Assembly (NCBI GenBank): GCA_031292575.1
Contig: JARLGX010000026.1
Coordinates: 52,340 to 116,339, forward strand
Direction: 5' to 3'
DNA: 64,000 nt
From: Paludibacter sp.
Lineage (GTDB): Bacteria; Bacteroidota; Bacteroidia; Bacteroidales; Paludibacteraceae
Shown here in pieces: positions 53,436 through 62,393 of the stretch. The stretch's first letter is position 1, and the number at the start of each line of letters is the position of its first letter. Both the position numbers and the translations under genes were made by a program. Below the pieces are notes generated by a model. That model had not been told where the DNA came from and did no database searches. It worked only from the letters and a program-made list of their open reading frames with translations.

Positions 53436-54156
53436 ATGTATTAGAGATTTAATATAATTATTTTCATATTATTAAAAATTTATATGTGGTTATTATATAA
53501 CCGTAAGTTCAAAAACTTAAATTATTGCATCAAAACTTTGGGTTTCTGTAGGAAAAATTTTCTAATCCATTAGTAGGTATTATAGATGAATATACTAAAG
53601 CTTATTAAATTTATGTTCACCCCCAATATTAGTCCTCTATTTGACGAAAATAGATATAATAATGAAATCTGTGATTTATTACCCAAGTTTCTTTTTTTTC
53701 ATTTTCTGTCCTCCTATATTTTGTTTAACACTAAATTTATCAAAAATAGCTAAACACCCTTTATATATATAATAACCTAAAATTAGTTCAATTTTTACAA
53801 CTAAATCTTTACCTTTAAAAAGCAAATCACATTTTTAATCATTCATATTATGATTGATATATATATAGTAAGATATGCAAGGAAAAACACACAGTCACAT
53901 ACAATATTATTTTGAAAAATAATGAATAAGTTATAGCTACAACCTAATTGAATAGAAGTTAATGTCTGTATTTTAAATAAATATAGTCAAATGAATTAAA
54001 TTTGCAAATCACATTAAAACAGCTTATAAATAGATAATTAGCTACTTTTTACAATAAAAAAAGCGAAACCATTAAGCTTCGCTTTGTTTAAATAAAAAGA
54101 AATAATTGTGTATAGTGATATTAAAACTTATGATAGATATTGGTTTGTAAATTTTC
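53436..54156. other. Long AT-rich regulatory interval in front of SusC locus 2
   Basis: A stretch of 721 bp without an ORF. It must hold the ECF-dependent promoter of the SusC/SusD operon. A TATTTTTG match to TAnnTTTG on the minus strand lies at 53742-53749 without a good -33 partner, so its role is doubtful. A terminator hairpin at 54060-54085 closes the upstream anti-sigma transcript. The remainder shows only AT-rich tracts, including a TATATATA run near 53860. Confidence 0.5.
54060..54085 (-). terminator. Terminator after the locus 2 anti-sigma gene
   Basis: AAGCGAA at 54061-54067 pairs with TTCGCTT at 54078-54084; on the minus strand a run of T follows (rc of 54056-54062). It lies 71 bp beyond the FecR-like stop codon. 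Confidence 0.7.
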
Positions 54157-55152
54157 CTAATTTGTATAGAAATACACATTTGAACCTTCAATCTTATAGC
54201 TAGATTTATTAATTAACATACATAATACATCTAGAACCTGCTTAATAGACTCGTCGGGATTGAACTTTATGTAATACGATTGTTGATTAAGCTTTCGACC
54301 ATCGTAATTAAAAACAATATTATATTTCCGTTCCAATGTACTTGTTATTTCATCGAAAGTTACACCCTGAAAAATCAAATAACCATTTTCCCAAGAAGAT
54401 AATTTTGCGGCATCCACATTAACTATAGAAATACTATTATTATTATGTGAATAAGTAAGTTGGTTATTAGGCTTCAAGATATAGGATTTGCTTTGGTCTT
54501 GTTCCATATTCACCTTCACCTTACCTTCAATAAGTGTTGCTTTTGTGTAATCTGCATTTGGATAAGATTGCACTATAAATTTAGTCCCAATAGCTTTGAC
54601 ATCTAAATACTTAGTTCTGACAATAAATGGCTTGTCTGGATTTTTTGCAATACAAAAATCACCTTCACCAGTCAAAAAAACGCTTCGCGTATTAGTTGTA
54701 AACAATTTAGGATAAATCAAAGTAGAGCCCGCATTAAGGGTTATAATAGATCCATCAGAAAGCGTAATTCTTTTACTTTCACCGTAAGATACTGAGAGCT
54801 GTGTGTACTCCATCTGCGGCGATACAGCAAATTTATAAGTTAGAAAAACTGAAGAGACTATTATAAGTGCAGCAACAGCTGCATAAGCAAGTAACCGTTT
54901 ATATAAAGGATATGAAGGTATAATCTCAGCAGGAGACTCTTCATCAATCTTTGCTTTGATTTTCAAAAGATCCTCCAATGTTTGGACACTTATTACGGAT
55001 GAACTATTTTCCCAAAGTTCTTCCATAGCCTGATCCTTCTCCGTATGATTTTCATCCATTCGAAACCATTTGCGGAAAAGAAACTGTGTATTCTTTGATG
55101 AATCATTTTCAAAGAAAGTACTAATGATATCTCTAATATAACTATCTTTCAT
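54157..55152 (-). CDS. FecR-family anti-sigma factor (locus 2)
   Basis: A 331-residue inner-membrane protein with cytoplasmic N-terminal part, one transmembrane helix at about residues 88-110 (LLAYAAVAALIIVSSVFLTYKF), a periplasmic FecR domain (VSYGESKRITLSDGSIITLNAGS, SVFLTGEGDFCI) and C-terminal DUF4974-like region (GVTFDEITSTLERKYNI, KQVLDVLCMLI). It should restrain the adjacent ECF sigma factor, 63 bp upstream, until the SusC transporter of locus 2 signals. Confidence 0.93.
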   Translation of the reverse strand: MKDSYIRDIISTFFENDSSKNTQFLFRKWFRMDENHTEKDQAMEELWENSSSVISVQTLEDLLKIKAKIDEESPAEIIPSYPLYKRLLAYAAVAALIIVSSVFLTYKFAVSPQMEYTQLSVSYGESKRITLSDGSIITLNAGSTLIYPKLFTTNTRSVFLTGEGDFCIAKNPDKPFIVRTKYLDVKAIGTKFIVQSYPNADYTKATLIEGKVKVNMEQDQSKSYILKPNNQLTYSHNNNSISIVNVDAAKLSSWENGYLIFQGVTFDEITSTLERKYNIVFNYDGRKLNQQSYYIKFNPDESIKQVLDVLCMLINKSSYKIEGSNVYFYTN

Positions 55153-55215
55153 AACACCTAATTGTAATTATAAGTAAGCAAATCGATACTCTACACACGG
55201 GTAAAGGCCAATATT

Positions 55216-55770
55216 TCAGATAAAAAATACAATACATATCTTTATTGCTTTTCTGATGTCGCCCAATGCAGCCGTTAAATGATTTTCAACAGTACGTTTA
55301 TTAATATTGAGTTTTTCAGCTATTTTGTTATTGGAACATCCGTCAATTCGGCTCATGATATATATACGCTTTCGTCGAGATGGCATTTGACTCACTGTTA
55401 AATCAATGAGACTTTGAAGTTGATGTGCAAAAATAAGTTCTTCAGGGTTTTCTGGGACACTGGGATTGGTCAGTTGTTCGGCTACAAATTTTTCGTTTAC
55501 AAGGGAATGATCATAGTAATTACAAATCGCATTTTTTCCCAACTTGAAAATATAGGCTTTGAATGATTTTATTTCTGAAAACTTCTCTTTGTTATTCCAA
55601 ACACTCAGAAAAATATCCTGTGCCATATCACGTGACAACTCAACATTCTTAATAAAACCGTTGAGATAATTTACCAGCTTAGGTTGATAATTTAGGAAAA
55701 GCACTTCAAAGGCTCTTTGATCTCCTTTAGATAATGCTTTTATATTATTTTCTTCGATAGTATTATTCAT
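55216..55770 (-). CDS. ECF-type RNA polymerase sigma factor (locus 2)
   Basis: A 184-residue protein with region 2 (LFLNYQPKLVNYLNGFIKNVELSRDMAQDIF, YIFKLGKNAICNYYDH) and region 4 (MPSRRKRIYIMSRIDGCSNNKIAEKLNINKRTVENHLTAALGDI split across the usual helix-turn-helix). It is the SusC/FecR-coupled kind and should drive the locus 2 SusC/SusD genes. It starts the leftward carbohydrate block; a good housekeeping promoter lies about 150 bp upstream. Confidence 0.93.
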   Translation of the reverse strand: MNNTIEENNIKALSKGDQRAFEVLFLNYQPKLVNYLNGFIKNVELSRDMAQDIFLSVWNNKEKFSEIKSFKAYIFKLGKNAICNYYDHSLVNEKFVAEQLTNPSVPENPEELIFAHQLQSLIDLTVSQMPSRRKRIYIMSRIDGCSNNKIAEKLNINKRTVENHLTAALGDIRKAIKICIVFFI

Positions 55771-55916
55771 TTCTTAGTTGATTTAAGATAATCTTACTAA
55801 TTTGTCCAGTCAACTGCTTCCCATGCAAATGAAGGAAGTTTTGTTTCAAGAATATGTCGCATTTGATGATGCTCTTAATAAACAAGAAACATACTTAGAT
55901 GTTGAAAATTTCTGAG

Positions 55917-55947
55917 CAAAGATAATGATATTTTAGTCTTCTCCAAA
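55917..55947 (-). promoter_or_regulatory. Housekeeping-type promoter for the ECF sigma gene (locus 2)
   Basis: On the minus strand a -33 TTTG (55944-55947) and a -7 TATCTTTG (55917-55924) are centred 25 bp apart, matching the Bacteroidota primary sigma consensus TTTG / TAnnTTTG. The predicted start of transcription is near 55913, leaving a leader of about 140 nt. Confidence 0.6.
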
Positions 55948-55949
55948 AA

Positions 55950-56700
55950 TGAGACAAGAGGATAGTTTATTTAACCCTTAGTGAATTTATAAAATAGAAT
56001 AATTTTCTCATTGGTATTTTTCCACAAACCCAACTTCAAGTTTTGCCTCCAAAGAGCTTTTCTATTAGCTTCAATTGGCATGAACAAAAAAACAAAACAA
56101 AAAGTTAATTGAATTGAAAGAACAGGCTAAGAAAAATTTAATCAAGCTTATTTTACTTTCTCTTAAACTTACTTTTCAAGACTTTGTCCACTTCACTAAA
56201 AAACTTACTCGTGAATACTGAAATTCAACACAACTTCTCCTGCTGAGTTCAAGTGGATCACTTTATCCGAAACATATCTCTTATATACAATACCTGTGGA
56301 TTACTTTTTCAGAGATAAACAGCACAATGGAGGTTTGAATGCAAACGTCCTTTTCGTATTTATGTGGATTGGCTTATTGATTTTTTTAGGAACGAAAAAA
56401 GTAGTACATCAGATCTTTGTGGGTTGAAAAAAGTGTGATTGAAAAAGCAACAATAGGCTTCGTTGTACAGAATCAGGTAAAAAACTATGCAAGAATAGAC
56501 TGAAAGTGAATTTTGGCAACTAAAATTTGTTAGACATAAGCTAATGCAGCTTATTACTAAATGCAGTTACCATTACTCATTTAGCAATGACAGTTTATTT
56601 AACTATATTAACTTTTTTTCAAATCAGATGAAATTTATACCAAATGAATCATTATAGTTGTAGGATAACGAGAATCAAAATGCCATGTTATTGTAAAATA
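55950..56700. other. Decayed non-coding interval between the glycan block and the rightward genes
   Basis: No intact ORF. Short broken plus-strand stretches read ELKEQAKKNLIKLILLSLKL (about 56110-56170) and RDKQHNGGLNANVLFVF (about 56310-56365), which look like eroded coding sequence, perhaps a transposase, but I cannot identify a family. It forms the switch point between leftward and rightward transcription. Confidence 0.35.
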
Positions 56701-56707
56701 AAGTATT

Positions 56708-56715
56708 TATCTTTG
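56708..56715 (+). promoter_or_regulatory. Candidate -7 element for the AraC regulator gene
   Basis: TATCTTTG matches TAnnTTTG exactly, 24 bp before the start codon at 56739. The -33 side has only ATTG at about 56690, so the promoter may be weak or activator-dependent. Confidence 0.45.
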
Positions 56716-56738
56716 ACACTCATTCGATACAAATTATC

Positions 56739-57635
56739 ATGGAAGAAATTAAACGGTTTGGTGCATTTGATATTGCGCAAAAATTCGGGTTAGATGTTGA
56801 GTCTGAAGATTTCGTTTTCAAACCTCAGGAAACCACTCTCAACCGTCATTCTGAACCTCACCGGTCGGAAATGTATGGAGTTGGTCTTTTGCTAATAGGA
56901 TATGCCGAACTCAAAGTTGGGTTGGAGAATTATGCTTTAAAGGCTCCCGGATTGGTAGCAATAAATCCCGACGATATACGACAATGGGTTCATAAACAGG
57001 ATAATCTTACAGTCAGAAGTATTTTCTTTAGCGAAAAATTTGTTGTTGAAGGATTGTCTGATACTTTATTTCTCAAGAAATTAGATATTTTCAAAAGAAA
57101 AAGTAATCATTTTATCCCACTGAATTCTGATGCATTAGCTACTGTACAAACTCTTTTTGACCAAATAGAAAAGAAATACATTTCAAATTCTCCTTCTAAA
57201 AGAACCATTATTCAGGCACTATTAAGAACATTGCTTTTAGAGACTGAAAGTTTAAAGCAGTTTCAACCTACATCTGATTTCGATAAGTATTCACAACCAT
57301 GTCTGCTTGCCGAGAAATTTAAAGAATTACTGCTCTCCAATTTCAAGAGACAAAGAGAGGTGACCTATTATGCCGAAAAACTCTTTGTAACACCCAAATA
57401 CCTATCTCAGGTATTGAAAAAGCAAACCGGAAAAACAGCCAGTGAGCTGATTGATGAAATAGTATGTTTAGAAGCAAAAGTATTGCTGCAAACCAACGAG
57501 TTGAATGCTTCTCAAATTGCTGATTACCTCAATTTTGCCAATCCATCATTCTTCGGGAAGTTTTTCAAACGACAAACCGGAATGAGCCCTGTGGAATATC
57601 GTAAATCCTTCTCACAGTATAAACCCGACATTTAG
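56739..57635 (+). CDS. AraC-family transcriptional regulator
   Basis: A 298-residue protein. The N-terminal half is a cupin-like sensor (HRSEMYGVGLLLIGYAEL, APGLVAINPDDIRQW). The C-terminal hundred residues form the two AraC helix-turn-helix motifs (TYYAEKLFVTPKYLSQVLKKQTG and NASQIADYLNFANPSFFGKFFKRQTGMSPVEYRK). It lies 83 bp in front of the aldo/keto reductase gene on the same strand and probably controls it; the reductase has its own promoter element in the gap. Confidence 0.92.
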   Translation: MEEIKRFGAFDIAQKFGLDVESEDFVFKPQETTLNRHSEPHRSEMYGVGLLLIGYAELKVGLENYALKAPGLVAINPDDIRQWVHKQDNLTVRSIFFSEKFVVEGLSDTLFLKKLDIFKRKSNHFIPLNSDALATVQTLFDQIEKKYISNSPSKRTIIQALLRTLLLETESLKQFQPTSDFDKYSQPCLLAEKFKELLLSNFKRQREVTYYAEKLFVTPKYLSQVLKKQTGKTASELIDEIVCLEAKVLLQTNELNASQIADYLNFANPSFFGKFFKRQTGMSPVEYRKSFSQYKPDI

Positions 57636-57663
57636 ACTATTTTAGCGGCTATTCAGACCTTTC

Positions 57664-57690
57664 TTTGCCCTTTGTCTAACAGTATCTTTG
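57664..57690 (+). promoter_or_regulatory. Promoter of the aldo/keto reductase gene
   Basis: TATCTTTG at 57683-57690 matches the -7 consensus; two TTTG copies lie upstream at 57664-57667 and 57671-57674, somewhat close for a -33 element. The start codon follows at 57719. Confidence 0.5.
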
Positions 57691-57718
57691 CATAGAAATA
57701 ATTAGAAAAACAGATTGT

Positions 57719-58693
57719 ATGAAAACAAGAAAATTAGGTATAAATGGCCCGGAAGTTTCGTCCATCGCCATCGGTTCACGAATAGTATCAGACGTAGAAG
57801 GTGCAAAAGAACAAACCATCAAAACCCTGCAAACGGCTATTGACAGAGGAATTAATTTTTTAAACACCGCAGATTTCTACGGTATGGGATTGAATGAACT
57901 GCACATTGGCGAAGCCATCGAAGGGCGCAGGGAACAGGTGTTTTTGAGTGTGAAAACGGGTTCAATGCGCGATCCTAAAGGCCGATTCATTGGGTTGGAC
58001 TGTCGTCCGAAAGCGATTAAAAACTTCTGTTCTTATTCATTAACCCGCTTAGGCGTTGATGTTATTGATCTTTATCAGCCCGCTCGGGTTGACCCCAATG
58101 TACCAATAGAAGAAACGGTTGGGGCTATTAAAGATTTAATTCAGGAAGGTAAAGTGCGTTACCTGGGTCTTTCGGAAGCCAATGCCGACCAGCTGAAACG
58201 AGCTTATGCGGTGCATCCGGTTTCTGCGTTGGAAATTGAATATTCATTGGCCACACGCTTTATCGAGAATGAAATACTGCCTACTGCCCGCCAATTGGGC
58301 GTTAGTGTAGTGCCTTATTCGGTATTAAGTTATGGTTTGCTTAGTGGAAACATGACAAATCAGCTATCCGAAGGTGATTTTAGGAAAGCATTTCCACGAT
58401 TTCAGGGAGCGAACCTGGAATATAATTTAAAACTCATCGATATTCTGAAAGAAATGGCTGCTCAAAAAGGCACTTCGGCAGGCAGTTTGGCACTTGCATG
58501 GGTGTACCAACAAGGCGAAGACATTATTCCAATTGTAGGTATGAGTCGACCGGAGCGGGTAGATGATAACTTGAAAGCATTGGAAATAGAATTTACCGCC
58601 AGTGAAATGAACCTACTGAACGAAACTTTTAAAATTGGATCAGTCAAAGGCGATCGTTATCCGGCAATGGTGCAAAAGTGGGCAGCACAATAA
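57719..58693 (+). CDS. Aldo/keto reductase
   Basis: A 324-residue NADPH-dependent oxidoreductase of the AKR TIM-barrel fold. Markers are the catalytic Tyr in NTADFYGMGLNE, the conserved Lys in FLSVKTG, the LTRLGVDVIDLYQPARVDPNVPIEE stretch (broken here as LGVDVIDLYQ and VDPNVPIEET) and the cofactor-loop region PIVGMSRPERVDDN near residue 270. It resembles the general-stress/YajO-like reductases that act on aldehydes or ketones; the substrate is unknown. It is flanked by two AraC regulators. Confidence 0.92.
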   Translation: MKTRKLGINGPEVSSIAIGSRIVSDVEGAKEQTIKTLQTAIDRGINFLNTADFYGMGLNELHIGEAIEGRREQVFLSVKTGSMRDPKGRFIGLDCRPKAIKNFCSYSLTRLGVDVIDLYQPARVDPNVPIEETVGAIKDLIQEGKVRYLGLSEANADQLKRAYAVHPVSALEIEYSLATRFIENEILPTARQLGVSVVPYSVLSYGLLSGNMTNQLSEGDFRKAFPRFQGANLEYNLKLIDILKEMAAQKGTSAGSLALAWVYQQGEDIIPIVGMSRPERVDDNLKALEIEFTASEMNLLNETFKIGSVKGDRYPAMVQKWAAQ

Positions 58694-58807
58694 CCGAATG
58701 ATAATCGATATTACCGGAGTTTACAGTAGATCTTTTTAGTTTCATAACAATTATTTTAACTGAAATACATCTGGGGTTCGTGTTGAATTTTGTACTTTTA
58801 CGTCACT

Positions 58808-59686
58808 ATGGAAACAACAAGTAAATTTCCCGATCCGGCATTGAAGGCACTCTTAAAGCTAAGAGGTTTTAAAGTGAGTAGGAGCAATGTCCCGAAAAGT
58901 GGACCATCGCCCTTTGGTCGTCGGCATTTCTACTTAATCTTCCTCAGCATTGGTAATAGCAAAATGCACTACGATGACCATGTTTTCCATCTCAATGGGG
59001 TGTACCTTTTCTTTGCGAACTCTCGTGTACCTTATGCCACTGAGATTCTGGCTGAAAATCACACAGGCTACTCTTGTGTGTTTACCGAAAATTTCATCAA
59101 ACCCCTTGAGCGGTTAGAGAGTTTTCAGCAATCACCGTTGTACAAAGTGAGCGGTACGCCTGCTTTTAAACTTGACGCGCAGCAACAAGCCCGGCTCACT
59201 GAGATTTTTGAAGCCATGATTACCAACGACTCCACCGATTATCTATATAAAGATGACCTAATGCGCAATTACATTCAACTAATTATTCACGAGGCATTGC
59301 ACATGCTGCCTACTGAGCATTTCCTTCAGTTCAGCAGTGCTTCGCTGCGAATAACCACTCAGTTTATGGAGCTGCTTGAGCGGCAATTCCCCATAGAGAA
59401 TATCAATGAACCCTTAAAACTCAAAACTGCTCAGGATTACGCCAGTCAGCTATTTATTCATGCGAATTACCTGAACCGGGCAGTGAAAGAGATCACAGGG
59501 AAATCCACCACCACCCTTATTGCGGAGCGAATCATTGCGGAATCTATTACCTTATTGCGACATACCGATTGGAGTGTAGCCGATATTGCTTACGCACTAG
59601 GATTTGAATATCCCAACTATTTCAGCAATTTTTTTAAAAAAGCAACCGGCAATGTGCCCAAGTTTTATCGTAATCGCGAGGTTTGA
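58808..59686 (+). CDS. AraC-family transcriptional regulator (second)
   Basis: A 292-residue protein when started at ATG 58808; the ATG at 58790 adds six residues (MYFYVT) and is less likely. The N-terminal region is a cupin-like sensor (HVFHLNGVYLFFANSRVPY). The C-terminal domain shows the paired helix-turn-helix (AQDYASQLFIHANYLNRAVKEITGKST and SVADIAYALGFEYPNYFSNFFKKATGNVPKFYR). It precedes the CocE-type hydrolase gene by 142 bp, whose promoter contains an inverted repeat that may be its operator. Confidence 0.92.
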   Translation: METTSKFPDPALKALLKLRGFKVSRSNVPKSGPSPFGRRHFYLIFLSIGNSKMHYDDHVFHLNGVYLFFANSRVPYATEILAENHTGYSCVFTENFIKPLERLESFQQSPLYKVSGTPAFKLDAQQQARLTEIFEAMITNDSTDYLYKDDLMRNYIQLIIHEALHMLPTEHFLQFSSASLRITTQFMELLERQFPIENINEPLKLKTAQDYASQLFIHANYLNRAVKEITGKSTTTLIAERIIAESITLLRHTDWSVADIAYALGFEYPNYFSNFFKKATGNVPKFYRNREV

Positions 59687-59700
59687 AATTTATACTTCTT

Positions 59701-59746
59701 GGTTTGAAAAGTTTATCACCTTAGGGTAAAACAACCCTTATCTTTG
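59701..59746 (+). promoter_or_regulatory. Promoter of the CocE-type hydrolase gene with inverted repeat
   Basis: A -7 element TATCTTTG lies at 59739-59746. In the spacer just before it is an inverted repeat, TTAGGGT at 59721-59727 and ACCCTTA at 59734-59740, overlapping the -7 element, a position suited to a regulator. The gene starts at 59829. Confidence 0.5.
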
Positions 59747-59828
59747 TGCCGATGATTGAATGTCCAGTCAAATTGGTTTTTGACTCAATCAGAAGTAGAT
59801 AATACTAATTTCTAAAATTACAAAAGTT

Positions 59829-61580
59829 ATGGAAAATCTTAGAAAAATGCAGGTTTTCGAACCAGCTTACCGTTACATTGACGACGGAAAAGAACACGGA
59901 ATCTTAAGTCCATTCGAACCAGGCACCCGGGTTTTACCGGCAGGTTATCAGGTTGATCCCCGATTTCTTCCTATACCAGTGGATATCGTTTTTGAAAAAG
60001 ATGTGGCAGTTACCCTGCGCGATGGCGTTACCATCTATGTAGATGTATTTCGTCCGGTTGGTACTGAAAAGGTTCCTGTTATAATAGCCTGGAGTCCCTA
60101 CGGTAAAAGTGGTGGCACAGCACCTCGTACAACAGTTCTTTACGACATGCTTGGACTTAAAAACAGCATGCTCTCAGGGCTGGCAAAGTTTGAAGGTCCT
60201 GATCCGGCATACTGGTGCGCAAAAGGATATGCCGTTTGTAATCCGGATGCGCGAGGTGTAGCCCATTCAGGTGGGGATATTTCGATGATTGGACGACAAG
60301 AAGGGAGAGACTGTCACGATTTGATTGAATGGCTGGCCGTGCAAGATTGGTGCAACAGCAAAGTAGCCATGAGCGGTACTTCTTATCTCGCCTTTTCGCA
60401 ATGGTTCACCGCTGCAGAACAACCACCACACCTTGCCGCCATCAACCCTTGGGAAGGCTTGAGTGATGCCTATCGCGACCTTTCGATGCGTGGAGGAATG
60501 CCCGATTTAAATTTCACCAAACGTTTACAGGTGAATCATGTGGGGAACGGAAAACGCGAAGATGTTTACGAAGAAGCATTACGCTACCCATTAGTAAACA
60601 ACGAAATATGGGAAGATAAAATAGTAAAGTTTGATAAGATTACTGTGCCCGCCTTTGTGGTGGCCAGCTATTCTAACACCTTGCACACCGCTGGTACTTT
60701 CCGCGCATGGCGCAGAATGGCTTCCACCGAAAAGTGGTTGCGCATACACAACATACAAGAGTGGCCCGACTATTACGAAGAAGCCAATAAAGAAGACCTG
60801 CTTCGCTTTTTCGACCACTTTTTGAAAGACATAGAAAACGGTTGGGAAACAACGCCTCGTGTTCGCTACTCTTTGCACGATTTCCAGGGTGGTGACCGCG
60901 TGAACTTGCCGGCCGATCAGTTTCCACCCAAAGAAGTTAGCAACCAGAAGTTTTATCTCGATGGTCGAATACGCAATTTGTTACCCACTGTTCCTGCCAA
61001 CGAAATAGCCGTTACATACGATACAGAATCAGAACATGGATTGGCATCTTTCGGCATTCGTTTCGACAAAGAAACGGTGATGGTGGGTTACCCCAAAGCA
61101 CATTTATGGGTAGAAGCCAAAGGCTCGGACGATATGGATCTGTTCTTTATGGTTCAAAAGCTGGATCGATTTGGTAATCATCTGCAACAGTTTGTTATCC
61201 CTAATCAAGGATCAATGATGCAGGATTTCAGCGAACGTGGTGCTTCAGTGCTTCGATACAAAGGAGCTAACGGTCGTTTGCGTGTTTCGGCCCGTCATCT
61301 GGACGAAAAGCTCACAACCGATGAAGTTCCGGCATACACTTTCGATAGGGTAGAGAAACTACAACCGGGCGAGATTGTGGAAATCGAACTCGACCTTTTT
61401 CCAATGGGTATGATCTTTTATCCAGGCGAACAACTCCGATTTGTAATCAGTTCCAGAAACGATTTGGGAGCTATTATGCCCGGAACACCCGGCTTTGTAC
61501 CCCAAAACAAAGGACTGCACATTATCCACACCGGTGGTTCGCATCCTTCGTACCTTCAACTGCCAGTTAAGTCGATTTAA
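59829..61580 (+). CDS. CocE/NonD-family alpha/beta hydrolase (X-Pro dipeptidyl-peptidase-like)
   Basis: A 583-residue protein without a signal peptide. The N-terminal part is the S15/CocE hydrolase (AVTLRDGVTIYVDVFRPVG, WSPYGKSG, NPDARGVAHSGGD) with nucleophile Ser185 in MSGTSYLAFSQW. The C-terminal beta-sandwich (LVEAKGSDDMDLFFMVQKLD, FPMGMIFYPGEQLRFVISS) is the X-Pro dipeptidyl-peptidase C-terminal-like domain. Family members are acyl esterases or amidases, sometimes dipeptidases; the substrate cannot be told. It ends in a strong terminator. Confidence 0.9.
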   Translation: MENLRKMQVFEPAYRYIDDGKEHGILSPFEPGTRVLPAGYQVDPRFLPIPVDIVFEKDVAVTLRDGVTIYVDVFRPVGTEKVPVIIAWSPYGKSGGTAPRTTVLYDMLGLKNSMLSGLAKFEGPDPAYWCAKGYAVCNPDARGVAHSGGDISMIGRQEGRDCHDLIEWLAVQDWCNSKVAMSGTSYLAFSQWFTAAEQPPHLAAINPWEGLSDAYRDLSMRGGMPDLNFTKRLQVNHVGNGKREDVYEEALRYPLVNNEIWEDKIVKFDKITVPAFVVASYSNTLHTAGTFRAWRRMASTEKWLRIHNIQEWPDYYEEANKEDLLRFFDHFLKDIENGWETTPRVRYSLHDFQGGDRVNLPADQFPPKEVSNQKFYLDGRIRNLLPTVPANEIAVTYDTESEHGLASFGIRFDKETVMVGYPKAHLWVEAKGSDDMDLFFMVQKLDRFGNHLQQFVIPNQGSMMQDFSERGASVLRYKGANGRLRVSARHLDEKLTTDEVPAYTFDRVEKLQPGEIVEIELDLFPMGMIFYPGEQLRFVISSRNDLGAIMPGTPGFVPQNKGLHIIHTGGSHPSYLQLPVKSI

Positions 61581-61601
61581 TTCGGACTGTTTGATAGTAA
61601 T

Positions 61602-61646
61602 AAAAAAGCCAGATTCGAGGATATTATCTTCGGGTCTGGCTTTTTT
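61602..61646 (+). terminator. Strong terminator after the CocE-type hydrolase
   Basis: AAAAAAGCCAGA at 61602-61613 pairs with TCTGGCTTTTTT at 61635-61646, a 12-bp stem with T-tract, 22 bp after the stop codon. The A-tract also makes it usable by the oppositely oriented YCII gene. Confidence 0.9.
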
Positions 61647-61675
61647 ATAATGAACGTAACATATACCAATGAGTT

Positions 61676-62005
61676 TTATCTCATAAATATCTTTTGCAAA
61701 AACAACATTATTTTATGCTTGAAGTTTTGATATTCACCAAACAAAGGATCCCATTCAACAATTGAAAGTTCTCCTACCTGACCTTCAATGGTGTATGGAT
61801 CTTTTTTTACTAATTCTTCTGCCTCTTTTAAGCTGGCAACTTTAAGTATTATCATTGCCGATTTAACTGGTGTATTTACAAGCGGACCTGATGCCACCAT
61901 TTTTCCTTCTGCCAATAAATCCTCTAAAAAATTTATATGAGGTGTTAAGTATTTTCTCCTGCCAATTTCATCAGGGTGGGTATAGCTTACTACAAAGTAT
62001 TTCAT
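61676..62005 (-). CDS. YCII-family protein
   Basis: Starting at ATG 62005 gives a 109-residue protein beginning MKYFVVSYTHPDEI, typical of YCII domains; the longer frame from 62068 adds 21 residues with no support. The His in PHINFLEDLLAEGKMVASGPL and the Asp in VKKDPYTIEGQVGE correspond to the conserved pair of the dimeric alpha/beta barrel. Function of these proteins is poorly defined (proposed dehydrochlorinase-like or peroxidase). It is the only leftward gene in this part and converges on the terminator at 61602-61646. Confidence 0.85.
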   Translation of the reverse strand: MKYFVVSYTHPDEIGRRKYLTPHINFLEDLLAEGKMVASGPLVNTPVKSAMIILKVASLKEAEELVKKDPYTIEGQVGELSIVEWDPLFGEYQNFKHKIMLFLQKIFMR

Positions 62006-62393
62006 AAGTTTATGAATTAAATTAGAATTTCGAATCACAAAGTTAACTAATTGATAAAGATTATGCAATGATTAAAAGTTGCTAATAAAAATATCTAAAA
62101 TACAAACTCTCATTTTTAAAGATAAGATGTTGTGTCTGGATATAATTTATCTCCAAAAAGACGTTGACTAACGTCTAAGTAAAAGTCATGATAAATTTCA
62201 AAAATAAAATCTATAGTCAATATCATTTTGATATTAACAGCTCTATCGAATTATTTAACACAAACTACTATAACTTTATTTTTTATTTAAATCTGTACAT
62301 GAAAGTATGAGGTTCAGTAAAATGATCATATTTTGTAAGATAAAAAAAACTATTTTTGCAAACTGAGAAAAACAATCAATTTATTAAGACAGA
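62006..62393. promoter_or_regulatory. Intergenic region with promoter of the Crp/Fnr gene
   Basis: A -7 element TATTTTTG at 62351-62358, with TTTTG at 62331-62335 (spacing a little short), lies 36 bp before the Crp/Fnr start codon. The rest is AT-rich and must also hold the promoter of the YCII gene; I see no ORF. Confidence 0.45.
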
